A stretch of 64,000 bases of DNA, taken from positions 459,025-523,024 of the forward strand of contig QEOQ01000070.1 in NCBI GenBank assembly GCA_010279815.1, in the 5' to 3' direction. Made by a program: the position numbers and the translations under genes. This document shows, piece by piece, positions 43,900 to 56,900 of the stretch. The notes under the pieces were generated by a model, which saw nothing but the letters and a program-made list of their open reading frames with translations, did no database searches and was not told the origin of the DNA. The DNA is from Brachionus plicatilis (lineage: Eukaryota > Rotifera > Eurotatoria > Ploima > Brachionidae). Position 1 is the stretch's first letter; the number at the start of each line of letters is the position of its first letter.

Positions 43900-44240
43900 T
43901 TTAGCATTGTAAATTCTGGTACTAAAAACAAAAAAAAAGCCAACGCTTAAGTTCTGACTGACCAAAATATGTCTTGTAAGTTGTAACCACTGATACATCC
44001 TCGGTACCACCACTTAAAGTTGAACTGGATTTTTAATTTAAAAAATGTCCCAAATCCACCATTTTCTGAATTTTGCAGATTTATTGCAGAGCTTTGTAGA
44101 ATCAATATATTAGTGGTACATAAAATGTATGGGTTGCTACAATTTACAGGTCATGTTTTGGTCCGTCAGAACTTAAGCTTTGGAATTTTTGGCATTTTGA
44201 ATCTCAAATACAAAAAGAACAAAAATTCTGCTTTTTTGAT
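43900..44240. mobile_element. Fold-back MITE of the TGCAGA-core family, altered right end
   Basis: The left part matches the element at 4934-5272 (AGCATTGTAAATTCTGG, CTTAAGTTCTGAC, core TTTTGCAGATTTATTGCAGAG). The right end instead carries GGCATTTTGAATCTCAAAT and ACAAAAATTCTGC.TTTTTTGATAAA, seen alone at about 52560-52620. It looks like a recombinant of two repeats. No clear target duplication. Confidence 0.55.
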
Positions 44241-44299
44241 AAATTCAAATTAAAAATAATAAAAAAAATACTGCTACATAGTACAACATACTTTGTTGT

Positions 44300-44598
44300 A
44301 AAAATAAGCGATAATAAAATATACTTAAAAAAGTACCGCAAAATATTGTAACATAATTTGTTGCATCAATTTTACCTAAAATAATTTTTCTAATGTAAAA
44401 AAATCAAAAAATCAAAACATCAATAAGATTTAAGTTGATTTTTGATTTAATTTGCTAAAAAAATATAAATAAAATTTTACTTTATTGATGTTTTGATTTT
44501 TTGATTTTTTTAGATTAGAAAAATTATTTTAGGTAAAATTGATGCAACAAATTATGTTACAATATTTTGCGGTACTTTTTTATTATCGCTTATGTTGG
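44300..44598. mobile_element. ~300-bp palindromic MITE
   Basis: Arms of ~120 bp, nearly perfect (ATAAGCGATAATAAAA .. AAGTACCGCAAAATATTG and complement) around a central A/T-rich loop. Target duplication not resolved. Confidence 0.65.
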
Positions 44599-46555
44599 CG
44601 ATTTATTATTTTTTAACTAAAATTAAAGTTCACGAAATTACGGTCAAGTTACGACATACGGTCAAGTCCTAAAAGCATATTTTTCAGGAAAATCGAAAAA
44701 AACAGTAGTTGAATTCTTTAGTTTAATCTAAAAATTCTAATAAAAGAATTAAAATTTGACAAATTTGTTAAAAATCACATGATTTAAAGAGATTTTTTAA
44801 GAAAAATAAAGCAATAAAATAAAAAAGTAAAACCAAAGATTTGTTCAGAATTTTGTCTATATTTAAAAAAAAAAATTAGTCGGGTCATAATTGATCCCTC
44901 GGAGGAGATACGATTTAAACCAGAAAAAACACATTTTTTCCTTTTTTTTAGCCAACAAAAACCGCCACACCCTTTTTTTTTTTTCTAAATTACATTAGCA
45001 TGTAGAGAATTTTATGCTCTTTCAGAATATATATACTTTTTTAGTATATTTAAGTTTTATCTTTGAGATTTTGAGTCTTAAAGAACAACAACTTTTTAAA
45101 GGGTTTGCTATTTTTGGAACCCTGGGTGTAAAAATTTTTTTTTTGCCCCCTTCAAAAAAATTTTTTTTTGGGGTTTTCGAGTGCGTAGATTACGAATTTT
45201 GAGTCAAAAATGTGAAATTCAGATAGCACTAAAGTTTTGAATTTCGTGAACTTTACTAAAAAAAATTTATTTCCTAAATTTGTTTGTTTTTATTTATCAA
45301 GTAAGGAATTATTTATTTTCAATTTGTATTCGAATTTCACAATACCGAAGTTTTACACTTTCCATGAAAAAATCTATTTCTTGAACCAAATTTTTGTAAA
45401 TTATAATTTTAATAGATAATCATTTTTTTCTTTTATTTAGTTCATGAGACATGATATCTTTTGAATAATTAAATTTTAAATTTTTGGAACAAAGCAAAGC
45501 ATTTTTGAAAAAAAAATTTTATAGTAAAAATAAAAACTTAATTTTATTTCATGTAATACAGTAAAAAAAAATTTTTATTTAATTTATTTCAAATCAAATG
45601 TTTAAGTTAATTTTAAGAGAGAGTGAAGAGAAAAAAAATATTCTATGAATGATCGAGTGGTGACTAAGCAGCTACACAAGTAATTATTTGCTTCAAAATT
45701 TTTGCATCATTTGACAAAGTGAAATATTGCAGCATTCAAATCAATAATTTAAGTTTAGAGCTTCGTAGCGTTAGTTGGGAGTGATTTATTGTTCTTTAAA
45801 GAAAAAATAGCTCTTTTTGTACCTAGATCAACGCTATTTTCAGAACTAATTATTTCCAATATTCCGATAATGCAATCCAGAGAAATTCATAAATGTTAAG
45901 TTAAGTTAATCAGTTTGAGCGTTGGTTGAATTATGATTTTGTTCAAAAATTTATATTAAATATTTCAATAGCATTAGTTGTAATTTTATTCTAGTCAAGC
46001 GGCCGAGCACCGCTAACCCTCAAGATTAATTTCAATATTTTTTGTTGCTCGAATTTTTAGTAATTTTTTATGTTTATGGCAACCAAAACTGCTTCGTCAG
46101 ATAATCACAATGCTTCAGAAAAAAAAATAATTTAATAAGAATCAGAATTTAATGCTTCAAATCAATAATTATTAATTTTAAACAAAACATTGGCCTTTTA
46201 AATTTTTTTTTTAATTAAACTTAATTTCAAATTAAAATGGTTAATTTGAGCGCTTAATAAGATAAGATAAAAACGTTTTGTTCAGAAATTTTATCACTTT
46301 TTAAAAAAATGTCACGATTTGGAGTAAAAGACCCAAATATCTTAATTTCATTTTTTTTTTAAATTTTGATCATAAAATTTCTCATAGAAACGCTTGGGGC
46401 TTCAAAAAACCCTTGAAAACAAGTTCTTGTTGCAAAATGCAATAACTTGTTTTTCTCTTATTTTCCTTTAAAATTTTAGCGATTTTTTTTTTATTGAAAC
46501 TTGAAGATTTTTTTCAATTAGTTTTTAAAAATTTTAGAAATTAAAAAAAATTCAA

Positions 46556-49500
46556 ATGGCCGATAAGCGTAAGTCCTTAGGCATTTTTTCAGCTTGGCAA
46601 TAGGTTTTATTTTTTTTAAGCTCCATCGTTTCTGCTCTCAATTCGCTTCATGCTTGCCTTGCTGGGCTTTTTTGCCTATGCGACCCAGTACACCCAGAAA
46701 ATCAACATGAGCGTGGCCATTGTGTGCATGATCAACAACACGGCACTCAGCCTGCAGAACAATGGAACCGAATTGGCGCATGAGAAACTCTCTGAGGAGA
46801 CTTTGTATGAGAATAGCTCTGTGCTGATTGGGAAAAGTGGTGATCCGGAGGTGTCTTTGGTGGAGGACAAGTGCGGAGCTGTTGATAAAAACAAGAAGCC
46901 GATGAAAGATGGCCCCTTCCCCTGGACCAAGGACATGCAGGGTCTAATTTTGGCCACTTATTTTATCGGCTACTTCATTACCGAGGTAAATTGGGAAAAA
47001 AATAGGAAATTTTTTGTTTAGTTTTTATTTGTTTAAGATTCCTGGCGGCTACATGTCACTGAAATTTGGCCCTAAAAGAGTGCTTGCTATATCGTTGCTT
47101 ACTTCTTCCATACTGACCATGGCTTTGCCATTTTTTGCCAGATTTCACTATACAGCATTGTTGTTTGTGAGGTTTGTAATAGGATTGGCTCATGTAAGTA
47201 CCTTTTTTTTACGCCTTGTTATCTTTTTTTTTAATAAAAATTAGAAAGATAAGATTTAAATGCCAAAGAAAATATTTATTATGAATAATTAAAAATTAAT
47301 TTTGTGAACTTAGGGAAATTATTTATAGAAATAAATTTTGATATAAAAGCTGCTCAAGATTTAAAAAAAGAAAAAATATTTAAATGAAAAAATTTCATCA
47401 ATGTTGTTTTATTTTATAAATTTTATTTTTTTCAAACAATTGAAAAATAGTTAATTAATCATCAAAAAATAAACTCTAGCAATACTTGGAATAGCATTAA
47501 CTGTTAATTAAATTAATAAATAAAAAAATTATTTTTAGATTTTTATTTTGAATTAAATTAAATTTTAATTTTAAAACATGACTCATCAATAAAATCATAA
47601 ATATATTGATAGTGATAGTTATGAAAAATCAATGCTTCTAAAAAAATCAAGTGAGTGTGCTGTCGGGCATACTTTGACAGCTTGACTGGTGCTTTTCCGG
47701 CAATCAAACCTACTTCATTTTTTTTCATCAATAGAAACTTTTCATAATTAAATCAGAATTAAAATTTTTTAAATTGAATCTAATCTTTAATTAAATTACA
47801 ATTCAGATTTCTTAAATTAAATCTTATCCTATAACTCGTTCAAAATTTAAATATAAATCTCATCTATTTTTTGAAAGCGACCATACAAATCATATCTTTA
47901 ATTGGTAAAAAGTTTTATACTCTTTAAAATTAAAGTTTAGAATTCAAATTTTTAAAAATTTTTTTAAATTCTAGATTTTAATTTTTTCTTCATTTCAATA
48001 TGTTCTGAGAACAGACACTTAAATTTTCATTTGAAACCAAATGAATAATTAAAAAGAATTTGAAGTCAAAGAAACAAAACATGTGTAAATTGGCTAATAT
48101 AAAATATTTAGAAGATCAAAGATATCAATTAAAAATTTTATATTTTTAAACAATTTTTTCTTTTAAATTGCAGATAGTTTTGAGGTTTCTTTTTCAAAAA
48201 GAAAATTGTATTTTTTAAATTAGATCTTTATCATATTTTATTATTTTTATATTATATTTTATTTATCATATTAAATTTCAAAATTTTCAAAAAAGGTTAC
48301 AAATAAACCTCAGTTGTTTAGTTCAATCTTAATTTATTCAATATGTGTTTATCTTTTGAAATAACAAAACCAATATAAAAATTTTAAAATTTATTTCTAT
48401 ATTTAAAAAAAGATGGCAGCTATTTTTGATAAAAAAAAATGATTTACAAAGCTATAAAGCTTAAAAAATTCTCCGACTAAAATACTGTTGTTTTATATAA
48501 TTTTAATTAAATTTAAAGAAATATACCTTAAACAGGAGCTTAAGTTTTTTTTTTTTTAATGAATAGGATTGGTAAATTGAAGTTTATGATCAATTTTTGA
48601 TGCTCGAAATTATCAAATCAAACTAAAACTATAAAATAAATTTTTATTATTTAATACAATTAGTTCAGAGGTAGATTTTTGGTTTTAACATACTTTGTTA
48701 AATCTAAAGATAAAATCTGCAAAAGTCTGCAAAAAATTATCCACTTATTTACTTTAAAATTATATTACTATATTTACTTTAAAATAGCATCATTTTGATG
48801 GTGTACATTCTGCATTGTGCATTTTGATATTGCAGAGTTATTTAACATGGTATGTTAAATCCAAAAATGCATCTCTGCATTAATTTATTTAATAGTTTTA
48901 GTTTGATTTGATCATTTTGAGAATCAAAAATTGACCGTAATCTTCAAATTGTAACAGGATTTTTTAGACAAATTAATTTTCTATCAAATAAAAAGAAAAT
49001 AATCAAAAAAACGCTCAACGAATTTTTTTATAATAATGTAAGAAAATTAATGAAAATTTAAGCTTTTAATTAAAATATTATGAAAAAAATGGTTTATTTA
49101 TGCTGATTTTTTTTTATATTTTAAAAATTATAAACATTGATAAAAAATATCGATTTAAAAAGAATAATTTATATTCAATTGAAATCGTATTTGTAGTTGT
49201 ATCTCTGTAATTTTTTGTTTAATCTTGAGAATAATAATCGCTTCTTTACTTCATGCTTAAGAATTCGCGTAGTTAAGTTTTTTTTATCTTTTTTATTTTC
49301 TCTTTCATTTTATTAAAATAAAAAAATTCAAATTTTTTCTTTATTTAATAAAATAAATTCAAATTTTTTTAATTTAAGTTTTTCATTAACAAAATAAATT
49401 TTGATTTAAACACAAAAATAGAAGAATGTTTTAAAATTTGAAAGTTTTTTTTCTAAATTAAAAGAAAGTTGAAATTGTTAATTTTAACAAAATGCTTTGA

Positions 49501-52267
49501 AAATTTTATCATTAATGAAAAATAAATTATTTTAGAAAGTATTTGCAAATAAGAAATTAACTTTTTTTTATTAGATCCTAAGAGGCTTTAAATCGGTACA
49601 GATTTATGAATAAATTAATAAAATAGATTCATTAGCCTTATTCACAGTTTGTCAAAACTTTGACTTTAGATACCGATAAAAACAAGTTTTTTTATTGCTT
49701 TTTTTTTTACCAACTCTGGCCTTATTATTATAATAAAAATTTTGACAGTGAAATTTAATTTTTTCAAATATTATTTAGAAGAAACAAATTATCTTAAAGT
49801 TTTCGCTAAAACTCACACCTATTTTTTTAAAACATTGTTAAAGCTTCACAAAGTTAAATAAAACTTAGTACATTTTGACATTAATTTTTTTAAGTACCTG
49901 TATAAACATAAAAAAATAAAGAAAAATTTCATAAATAGTTGTTTCTAAAAAATTCTTTGTCGTTTATTACGAATCGTTTAGCGATTTAAATAAATAAATT
50001 GATTAAAAGGCTTCTTCTAAGTATTAGAAATAATTTTATGAAATAAAACGATTCTCTTTACAAATGAAGGTCATATATTTTTAATATTGTTATAGCAATT
50101 TTTTTTTAAGATCTTTCAACCTTTTTTTTATTTTTAGAAAAATATGAATTATTAAAATTTAGTCATTACTATCATTATTATAAGAAAATTATTTTAATTT
50201 TAAGTTTGGTGGAATGTAAATTTTTAATTATTTATTTTTACAATAAAAAATCATTATTAGATCAAATGTGATGTAAACACCTAAAAGAAAAAATTATCAG
50301 TTATCATGAAAGCCTTTACAGAAAAAAATTAAAAAATACTTGAAATTCATCCCATTTTTTTACCTTTTTACAACATTGGAACTAAGTTTATTTTAAGTAA
50401 GTTTATATTCCTTTTAATTAATTTTGTAAAATGTTATGTAAAACATCATTACTCTAAAATCAATTCAATAAACAATTGGTAACTTTTTATTAAATTGAAA
50501 TGATTTTCTTTTTAAAGAATTTGTGATAATTTTGCCGAACTTTTGAATAAATTTCTCCAAATTTTTTTCCATTTGGGAGTTAAGCTATCCAATTATCGAA
50601 TAATTTTACGACCAAAATTAGAATCAATCAGTTCTTTTGGCTATTAGATAAATTAAAACTTGAAAAATTAATTAAAATATTTTTAGTTTGGTTTACAATT
50701 AAGTGAAATATTTTGAAACATTAAGTCGATAAAATAAATTAAACTGATAAATCACGAAATGAGGCCCTTAGATTTTTTGAAAAATTATTTTTAATTATTT
50801 ACACCTTTTTAATTGATCTATACTGTTTGTTTATATGTTTTTAATGTTTGTGTCACTGAAATTTATTAAATAAATCAATAAAATTTAATTTTAAAGTCAC
50901 TGATCATTTTTTTTGAATATTTAGAACATAAGAGAACTAATATATTATATTAAAAAAATATTAAAAATATTGAATGAAATTTCTCAACTTTTCGCTGATT
51001 ATTTTTAAAAAAAATATACTGAAAATTTATTTCCATATTTAGTATATTGAAAAAATTCTAAATTAAGGGTGTCATATGGCCTGGTTTTGCCGGATTTTGG
51101 GCATCATGGGCTCCACCAGCGGAGCGAAGTCGTTTGATTGGAACAACAAATGCTGGATCTCAAATTGGAAATGTAAACATACCCAAAATTTTATTTTTAC
51201 ATTACTAATTTGAATCATATTTGTGCTTCAAAGGTATTAGCTCTACCACTAGGTGGTTTTTTGTGTGTGAATGGCTTTGATGGTGGCTGGCCATCTATTT
51301 TCTATGTATTCGGTAATTTTTTTACCTTAGTTCTCTATACGAAAATTAATCCTGTAATTTTTCTCAAAAAAGGTGGTCTTGGCTTAATATGGTTTGTACT
51401 ATGGGTCATCTTTGCATCGAATAGCCCAGACAACAACCGTTTTATTGGCGAATGTGAAAAAGAATATGTGTTGACCGAGACCCTTGAAACAAGGGCTTCT
51501 CACGAAGAGGGTGAAACTGGAGCTCCATGGGGATCCATTTTTAAATCTAAGGCCTGCTTGGCTTTGTTTTTAATTCATTCATGTTCGAATTGGGGCACTT
51601 ATCTTTTTTTGACATGTCTGCCTAGCTACATGAAGGAAGTGCTAAAGTTCGACATTAAATCTGTAATTAATTTAAATTTTTATTTTCAAAAATAAAAATA
51701 AATTGTTTAAATATTTAGAATGGAACACTTTCTGCCGTACCTTATCTGTGCTTTTGGCTTTTTATTGTTTTATCTGGAATAATTGGTGACACTTTATTGC
51801 AAAAATTAAAAATGTCCAAGACATTGGTTCGCAAAATTTTCAATTGTTTTTCGTTGTTTGTTCCCATGTTGGCTGTTCTTGCCCTTTCATTTGTCACATG
51901 CGAGAACAAGATGATTGGCGTTGCTTTATTGACTCTCGGCTTGGCCTTTACTGGATGTGGTTACGGAGCCGGATTTTTGGTCAATTACAATGATATATCT
52001 GGCCTATATTCGGGAATTGTGTTTGGTATTGGAAACAGTTGTGCCACTGTGCCAGGAATTTTGGCGCCCTATTTAGTCGGCATTTTGACCAAAAATCAAT
52101 TGCAAGAAGAATGGAGAATTGTGTTTTTCATCACAGCTGCTGTCTATTTATTGGGAGGAATAACGGGCATCATTTTTACCACTGGTAATGTCGAACCATG
52201 GGCTATAAGAAAGAAGTCACATGCTAACGTAGATGAATCGATTCCTCTTAGAGGAGAGAAAGCTTAG
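46556..52267 (+). CDS. SLC17 (sialin/vesicular-type) anion transporter, complete, 7 exons
   Basis: Exons 46556-46568, 46621-46985, 47038-47193, 51068-51172, 51234-51312, 51373-51662 and 51719-52267 give 519 codons (518 aa plus TAA). All junctions are phase-consistent and land on conserved SLC17 motifs: RFMLALLGFFAYATQYTQKI (helix 1, NMSVAIV), an extracellular loop with N-glycosylation sites, PFPWTKDMQGLILATYFIGY, IPGGYMSLKFGPKRVL, GLAH-GVIWPGFAGFWASWAP, PAERSRLIGTTNAGSQIGN, LIHSCSNWGTYLFL, LPSYMKEVLKFDI, NYNDISGLYSGIVFGIGNS and VPGILAPYLVG. It is a 12-helix major facilitator; relatives carry sialic acid, glutamate/aspartate, nucleotides or phosphate across lysosomal, vesicle or plasma membranes. 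The closest type seems sialin-like, but substrate cannot be read from sequence. The tiny 13-nt first exon (MADK) is the least certain part. AATAAA near 52434. Confidence 0.92.
47194..51067 (+). other. 3.9-kb intron 3 of the SLC17 gene
   Basis: Much longer than the other five introns (52-62 bp, except where exons are split by similar short gaps). It contains a fold-back element (48571-48955); the rest is A/T-rich without exons or recognised genes. A short less A/T-rich patch (47650-47705) is unexplained. Confidence 0.7.
48571..48955. mobile_element. Fold-back MITE of the TGCAGA-core family
   Basis: Inverted arms (TGATCAATTTTTGATGCTC and GAGAATCAAAAATTGACC; AAATCAAACTAAAACTAT and complement) around a core with several CTGCAAA / TTGCAGAG motifs. 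The flanks share AGGATT but no clean 9-bp duplication. Confidence 0.6.
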
Positions 52268-53029
52268 AACTTTTTTGCTCAATCAATTTTTAGCTTAGAT
52301 AGGTTATTACCAAATTAAGTAATACAATTTTCTATATTGTTTAATTTTTTAGTTAAATCGTTTGAAATTTTAAAGTAAATAGAACAGTAAATTTAATAAT
52401 TTAATTAAAACAAGTTTAAATTTTTTAAATCAAAAAATAAAAGTTTAAAACTAATATTTTTTTTAATTTATCTCAATTTTAGTTCATTAATCCTGAATAT
52501 ATGTGTAATACCTCAAAAAGACGCTGATGACACTTATGGTCAATGACTAAAACTTTATTTTTAGGTATTTTGAATTTCTAATACAAAATGAACAAAAATT
52601 CTTCCTTTTTTGATAAAGACTCTTAATATTTGTGCACAATATTTAAAAATTCAACAAAAATTAATGAAAATCCCCAAAAAAAATAAAAAATAATAAAGTT
52701 AATATTGTGTCAATTTTTTTATTTAAAATAGACATAATTAGTAAAAATACCAAAAAAATTTTATTTTTTCCATTTAATCATTAAAAAAAACATATTTAGT
52801 AAAAGAAAACTTAAGAAAATCTACAAAAAAAATTAATTATTTTCTTAATACAACCATTTGGGCAGTAAAAACCTCTTTTTTTCTTCATGACAGCATTAGA
52901 AGTTTTACAAATATTTTCAATAGATAAAACTGATAAATATTTTCAATCCTGGGAGTTTAAATTCAATATTGTTATCTTTTATCCTCTTGTTAGAATCTTT
53001 CAATACATTTTGATATGAAAATAACTGTC

Positions 53030-53257
53030 AAAGTAAAATTTTTGATTGAATTTCTTTTTTAAATTTGATCAGAACATTTTTAAATGCGTAATTAAATTTC
53101 ATCGCAGATTTTTATATTTTAGTAAAACATTTCAAAGCTTTATTTTAAAATTTTTGAAAAAAAATTGTTATTTCTAAAAAATGTATTGAAATTGCGTATT
53201 TAAAATGTTTTGATCAAATTTGAAAAATGAAATTTGATTAAAAATTTTACTTTGCAA
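53030..53257. mobile_element. Older copy of the GGCAAAG-ended MITE
   Basis: Shares most of its sequence with 15918-16151 (AAAGTAAAATTTTTGAT, AAATGCGTAATTAAATTTCA, TTTCAAAGCTTTATTTTAAA) with scattered differences. No target duplication detectable. Confidence 0.7.
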
Positions 53258-55521
53258 AGTGACTCCGCATCATTAAGAGTTTCGTCTTCAGGGTTGAGTA
53301 ATATGCTTTCACTTGATTTGGTCTGATCGACGGATTGCAAGTTGATTTGACGATGGTTTTATTTTAGATACAAAAGGAGCAACAAAGTATGTTGCACTAA
53401 ATTGCAGTATTTTTTAAATACATTTTGTTATCTCTAATTTTAATTTATCGAAAAAGGAAAAATTTTTGTTCAATTTGTAATTGAAATTCCTAATACCTTA
53501 TTATTACTAGTAAAAAAATATAGAATTTTTGAATTTGGTCTCAAAAAAAAGAAGGTTGAGTCCAGTGCTTTGTTTACTTACAATTCAGTTTTTGTTCTAC
53601 ACAAATAGAAAAATTTGAACTTCAATTTAAGATTTTGGTGACTGACACCCATCACTGGATAGATATCTGAAAAGTTTTTTATTCAAGTTTTTTAATTTTA
53701 TTTTCATATTTTTTTAAGAAAATAAAGTTAAAAACTGTTTGATTTTTTCAATTTTTTTCTTATTATTTTTAAAAAATAATTCATAAATGAGCCTTTATTA
53801 ATTGAAAATTGATCTTGTTCAGCGTAAAATATTTTGAAGAATAAATATCTTCTCTTTAAATATGCCTTAAAAAAACTCACTCTTAAAAGACATCAAAAAC
53901 AATGACTTATCAATCGCTCGATAATTACAATTAAATAATTTTTGATTAAAAAAAATCTATGATTAATTCATAATAAATTTTTTTATGAAATAAAAAATAA
54001 AATATATTAATGAATCAGTATACTATTTCGACCAGTGTTTAATATGTATATAGATCAGTAAAATATTTAGAATAAACCAATATTTAAATTAAATTTCAAA
54101 AGTAAAATATTTTGATGTTTATTTAAAAAAAAAAACTATTACTAATAGTTTTTTTTTTTAAATAAAATTTATTAATAGATAGAAATAAAATTTAATTTTT
54201 CAATAAAAATATTTAAAATTTTCGATTATTTTGAATGAATTGAATGAAGAAAGCGTTTTTGGAAGTATTCAGGGAAATAAATTCCCTGATATATTTTTAA
54301 AGATTTCCAAGAAGATTTTAATGCATGAGGCGCCCATTGCTTAAAAAGCTAGTACAAAAACTTTGTTTGTAAAAAATTTTACAAAAAATTTGTTTTAATC
54401 TTTGAATTTAACTTGAATTTAATTTAATTTTGATGATCAGAACATTCTTCGATGTTGTCTATGCAGAATCAGGTATTTTATCGTAGGTTTAAATTATTAA
54501 AAAAAAGGTATTAGTTTTAATGCATTCCTTTAAATTTGATGATTTTTGATTAATTTGAATCTTTTACCCGATTGAAGTTTTTTAAGACAGTAATCAAATA
54601 ATGAACGTATGAGTGACACACAGAGAATTTTATTGATTTTTGCTGAGAATCCTCACTTAAAACTCTGAATTTTTCTGGTTAGATTAATTTTGGAAAGTTA
54701 AATTAAATTAGAAAAAAAAAATTATTTTAAAAGTTAATGAGTACGCATATTAATTTAAAATTAGATTTAAATCAAATTTAAATTTATTTTAATATTAATT
54801 TAATTGCAATGAAATCAATATATCAATTTTCTAGCTTTCATAATTTAACATCAATTTTATTTACGTCAGCTTGTAGAAATAAAAAATTATATTGACTTGA
54901 ATTCAATTAAGTTATCAAAAAAGTCTATATTTGAAATATAAAATATTTTCAAAGTTATCTAGATGTTTATTGGCCTTGCGAACAAGTTCAAGTTGAGAGA
55001 GATTGACTAAAAAAAAATAATCATTAACGAATTTTCAGAAAAAAAACTAGTTTGAAAAATTTGTTTTTTTGTGACTGCGTATATTTTTGTTTTTCCAGAC
55101 GCAAAAAAATAAAAATATTAAAATCCGGTTTTTTATATTCTTTTTTGCAATTTTTCGTAACATAAATATTTTTAAAAAGAAATTCATAAAAGTTCAAAAT
55201 GGTGAAAAACACTATTAGTAATCAATAATTATATTTATTTATTAAACTAAAAGATAAATGAAAATTTTATCCAATTAATAAATTCATTATAAAACAATTG
55301 CGGTCATTTTAAATTGTTGATAATAAATTTTTTGCATTTCAAATCTAATGAAATGATTGATTTCTTAAATTTTGCTTGGTTAGATATTAAAGTCATACAA
55401 AAAGCTATTTAAGACTGGAGATTTCACGTTCCTGTCTATCAAAAAAATTTAAAAAAAAAATTTTTTAATTTAAATTAAGTATTGATATATTATCAAAACT
55501 TTGATTTCTTCATTCAATATA

Positions 55522-55770
55522 CAGTACTGATTTGATACGTGTATTTTACTTAAAATAAGGTAAATTTATGAAAATTTACGTAAATTTACTTTTGCCAAAA
55601 AATGGCCGAATTTTTGTAAATTTTGGTAAATTTTCAATCAAAAAAAAATTTCAGAGTTTCTATGGCTTTTTTTGGCAAAAAGAAAATTTACGAAAATTTA
55701 CGTAAATTTTGACTTTTTTACTGGTAAAAATTGGTAAAATTTTGTAAATTAATTTTTTTTCATGAAAAAA
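55522..55770. mobile_element. TTACGTAA-type MITE (Tc1/mariner-like ends)
   Basis: Begins after TA with CAGTACTGATTTGAT, like 27122-27645. It has inverted AAATTTACGTAAATTTAC segments around a short centre. The right end is blurred. Confidence 0.55.
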
Positions 55771-55869
55771 TGCTTTTTAAAGACATTGTTTGACCTAGCA
55801 GTTTGACCAATCTCCATTTTTTTTATCACGATTTTTATTACTTTATTACTTTATTCTTTTTATCATATT

Positions 55870-56330
55870 TGAAAAAAAAATACTTTTTTTAAATGATTAA
55901 TGTATGCTTGGCATTTAGCTGGAGTAATTTTTCTTTGAAACTCTAAAATTGCCTCAACTGTTTCTTCATCATTTTGAATATTTCTCTTTCTCACAAATTC
56001 TTTCATTTGATTCCAAATCATTTCGATAGGATTCAAATTTGGTGACTTTTGAGGAGATTTTACCTATTTAAATACAATAAATTAAATAGCTTAGAATTTT
56101 TTTATCAAACCCAGTTGATGTCTTTTTTTTCAAAAATTGGGCACACATGTATGATTTGTGTTTCGGATCATTATTCTGATGCAGCCTTTAGACACAGCCA
56201 TATTCTTAAATTCCAAACTTTAAAAGAAATTAAGCTAAAATATCCCTTTAAAGATTTGATATAGGCTGCATTGAATTTTAAATTGTATTTTTTAATTTTA
56301 AACATCACAGTTGGTTAGATCATTTTTTAA
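55870..56330 (-). pseudogene. Tc1/mariner transposase remnant (DDE domain)
   Basis: The minus strand carries, in broken frames, NNDPKHKSYMCAQFLKKKD (second catalytic Asp region) followed by KSPNLNPIEMIWNQMKEFV (third acidic residue, NPIE box) and RNIQNDEETVEAILEFQ to the C-terminus (AKCQAYINHL). The N-terminal half and terminal repeats are not seen. This is the only recognisable DNA transposase in the window; whether it relates to the TA-inserted MITEs is unknown. Confidence 0.75.
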
Positions 56331-56411
56331 GTTAAAATAAGTTCCATTTTTTTAATTTCATTATTTAAAAAAAAATTGAATATTCTAAATTTTTTTATCT
56401 TGAAAAATTTT

Positions 56412-56900
56412 CAAATGGCCTGGTCACCTTATACCAAAAAAGACATAAACACACTGGAAAAAGTTCAACACAGAGCCACCAAAGTCTCTCACGAGTTAAG
56501 ACATCTTCCGTATGAAATAAGATGCAACAGATTAGGCTTATCATCATTATTCATCAGAAGAATACGCGGTGATCTAATTCAAAAGTACAAACTCGAAAAA
56601 GGTCTAGAAGAAATCAACTGGCACGAAAATCCTAAATGCGGAGAACCTAGAGGTGGTCATAGAGGGCACTTTAAACGCGAAATAGTGAGATGCTGCAATC
56701 AGAGACACGAATTCTTCAACAACAGAATTGCAAACACTTGGAATTCACTCCCAAACGAAGTCATAGAATCGCTTAATGTCAAGACTTTCAAGATCAACTT
56801 AGACAAACACATTGGTAACTGCCACAGGGTGTCAGTCGCATAGCTGACGCGCTCCGCGTGATTCATCACGCTGCAGTTTTAAACTACTACTACTACTACT
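56412..56900 (+). pseudogene. LINE reverse transcriptase C-terminus with (ACT)n tail
   Basis: Plus-strand frame from about 56412 (SPYTKKDINTLEKVQHRATK) through RRIRGDLIQKYKLE, FFNNRIANTWNSLPNEVIES and FKINLDKHIG, stop at 56843. This is the usual C-terminal region of CR1-like ORF2. It is followed by a short 3' UTR and an (ACT)n microsatellite tail at 56882-56900. Frame intact, so probably a young 5'-truncated insertion. Confidence 0.85.

Larger units (their letters stand above)
43386..46555. other. Repeat cluster and 5' flank of the SLC17 gene
   Basis: Holds a GACCG-rich island (43425-43550), a fold-back element (43900-44240), a palindrome (44300-44598), and then about 2 kb of A/T-rich sequence up to the SLC17 start, in which no gene or clear promoter is seen. 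A short GC-rich bit (AAGCGGCCGAGCACCGC at 45998) has no tRNA structure. Confidence 0.5.
52268..55869. other. Gene-poor; MITEs at 53030-53257 and 55522-55770
   Basis: A solo repeat end like that of 43900-44240 lies at about 52560-52620. At 53258-53365 the minus strand has a 35-codon coding-looking frame (VDQTKSSESILLNPEDETLN) that runs into the MITE; unassigned. The remainder is A/T-rich. Confidence 0.45.

Noticed and set aside
43819..44253. Small ORFs on both strands
   Set aside because: They lie within a fold-back MITE and mirror each other because of the inverted repeat.
45995..46020. tRNA- or SINE-like fragment (GCGGCCGAGCACCGC)
   Set aside because: It recalls a tRNA D-arm/A-box, but no B-box (GGTTCGANTCC) or acceptor stem is found at the right distance on either strand.
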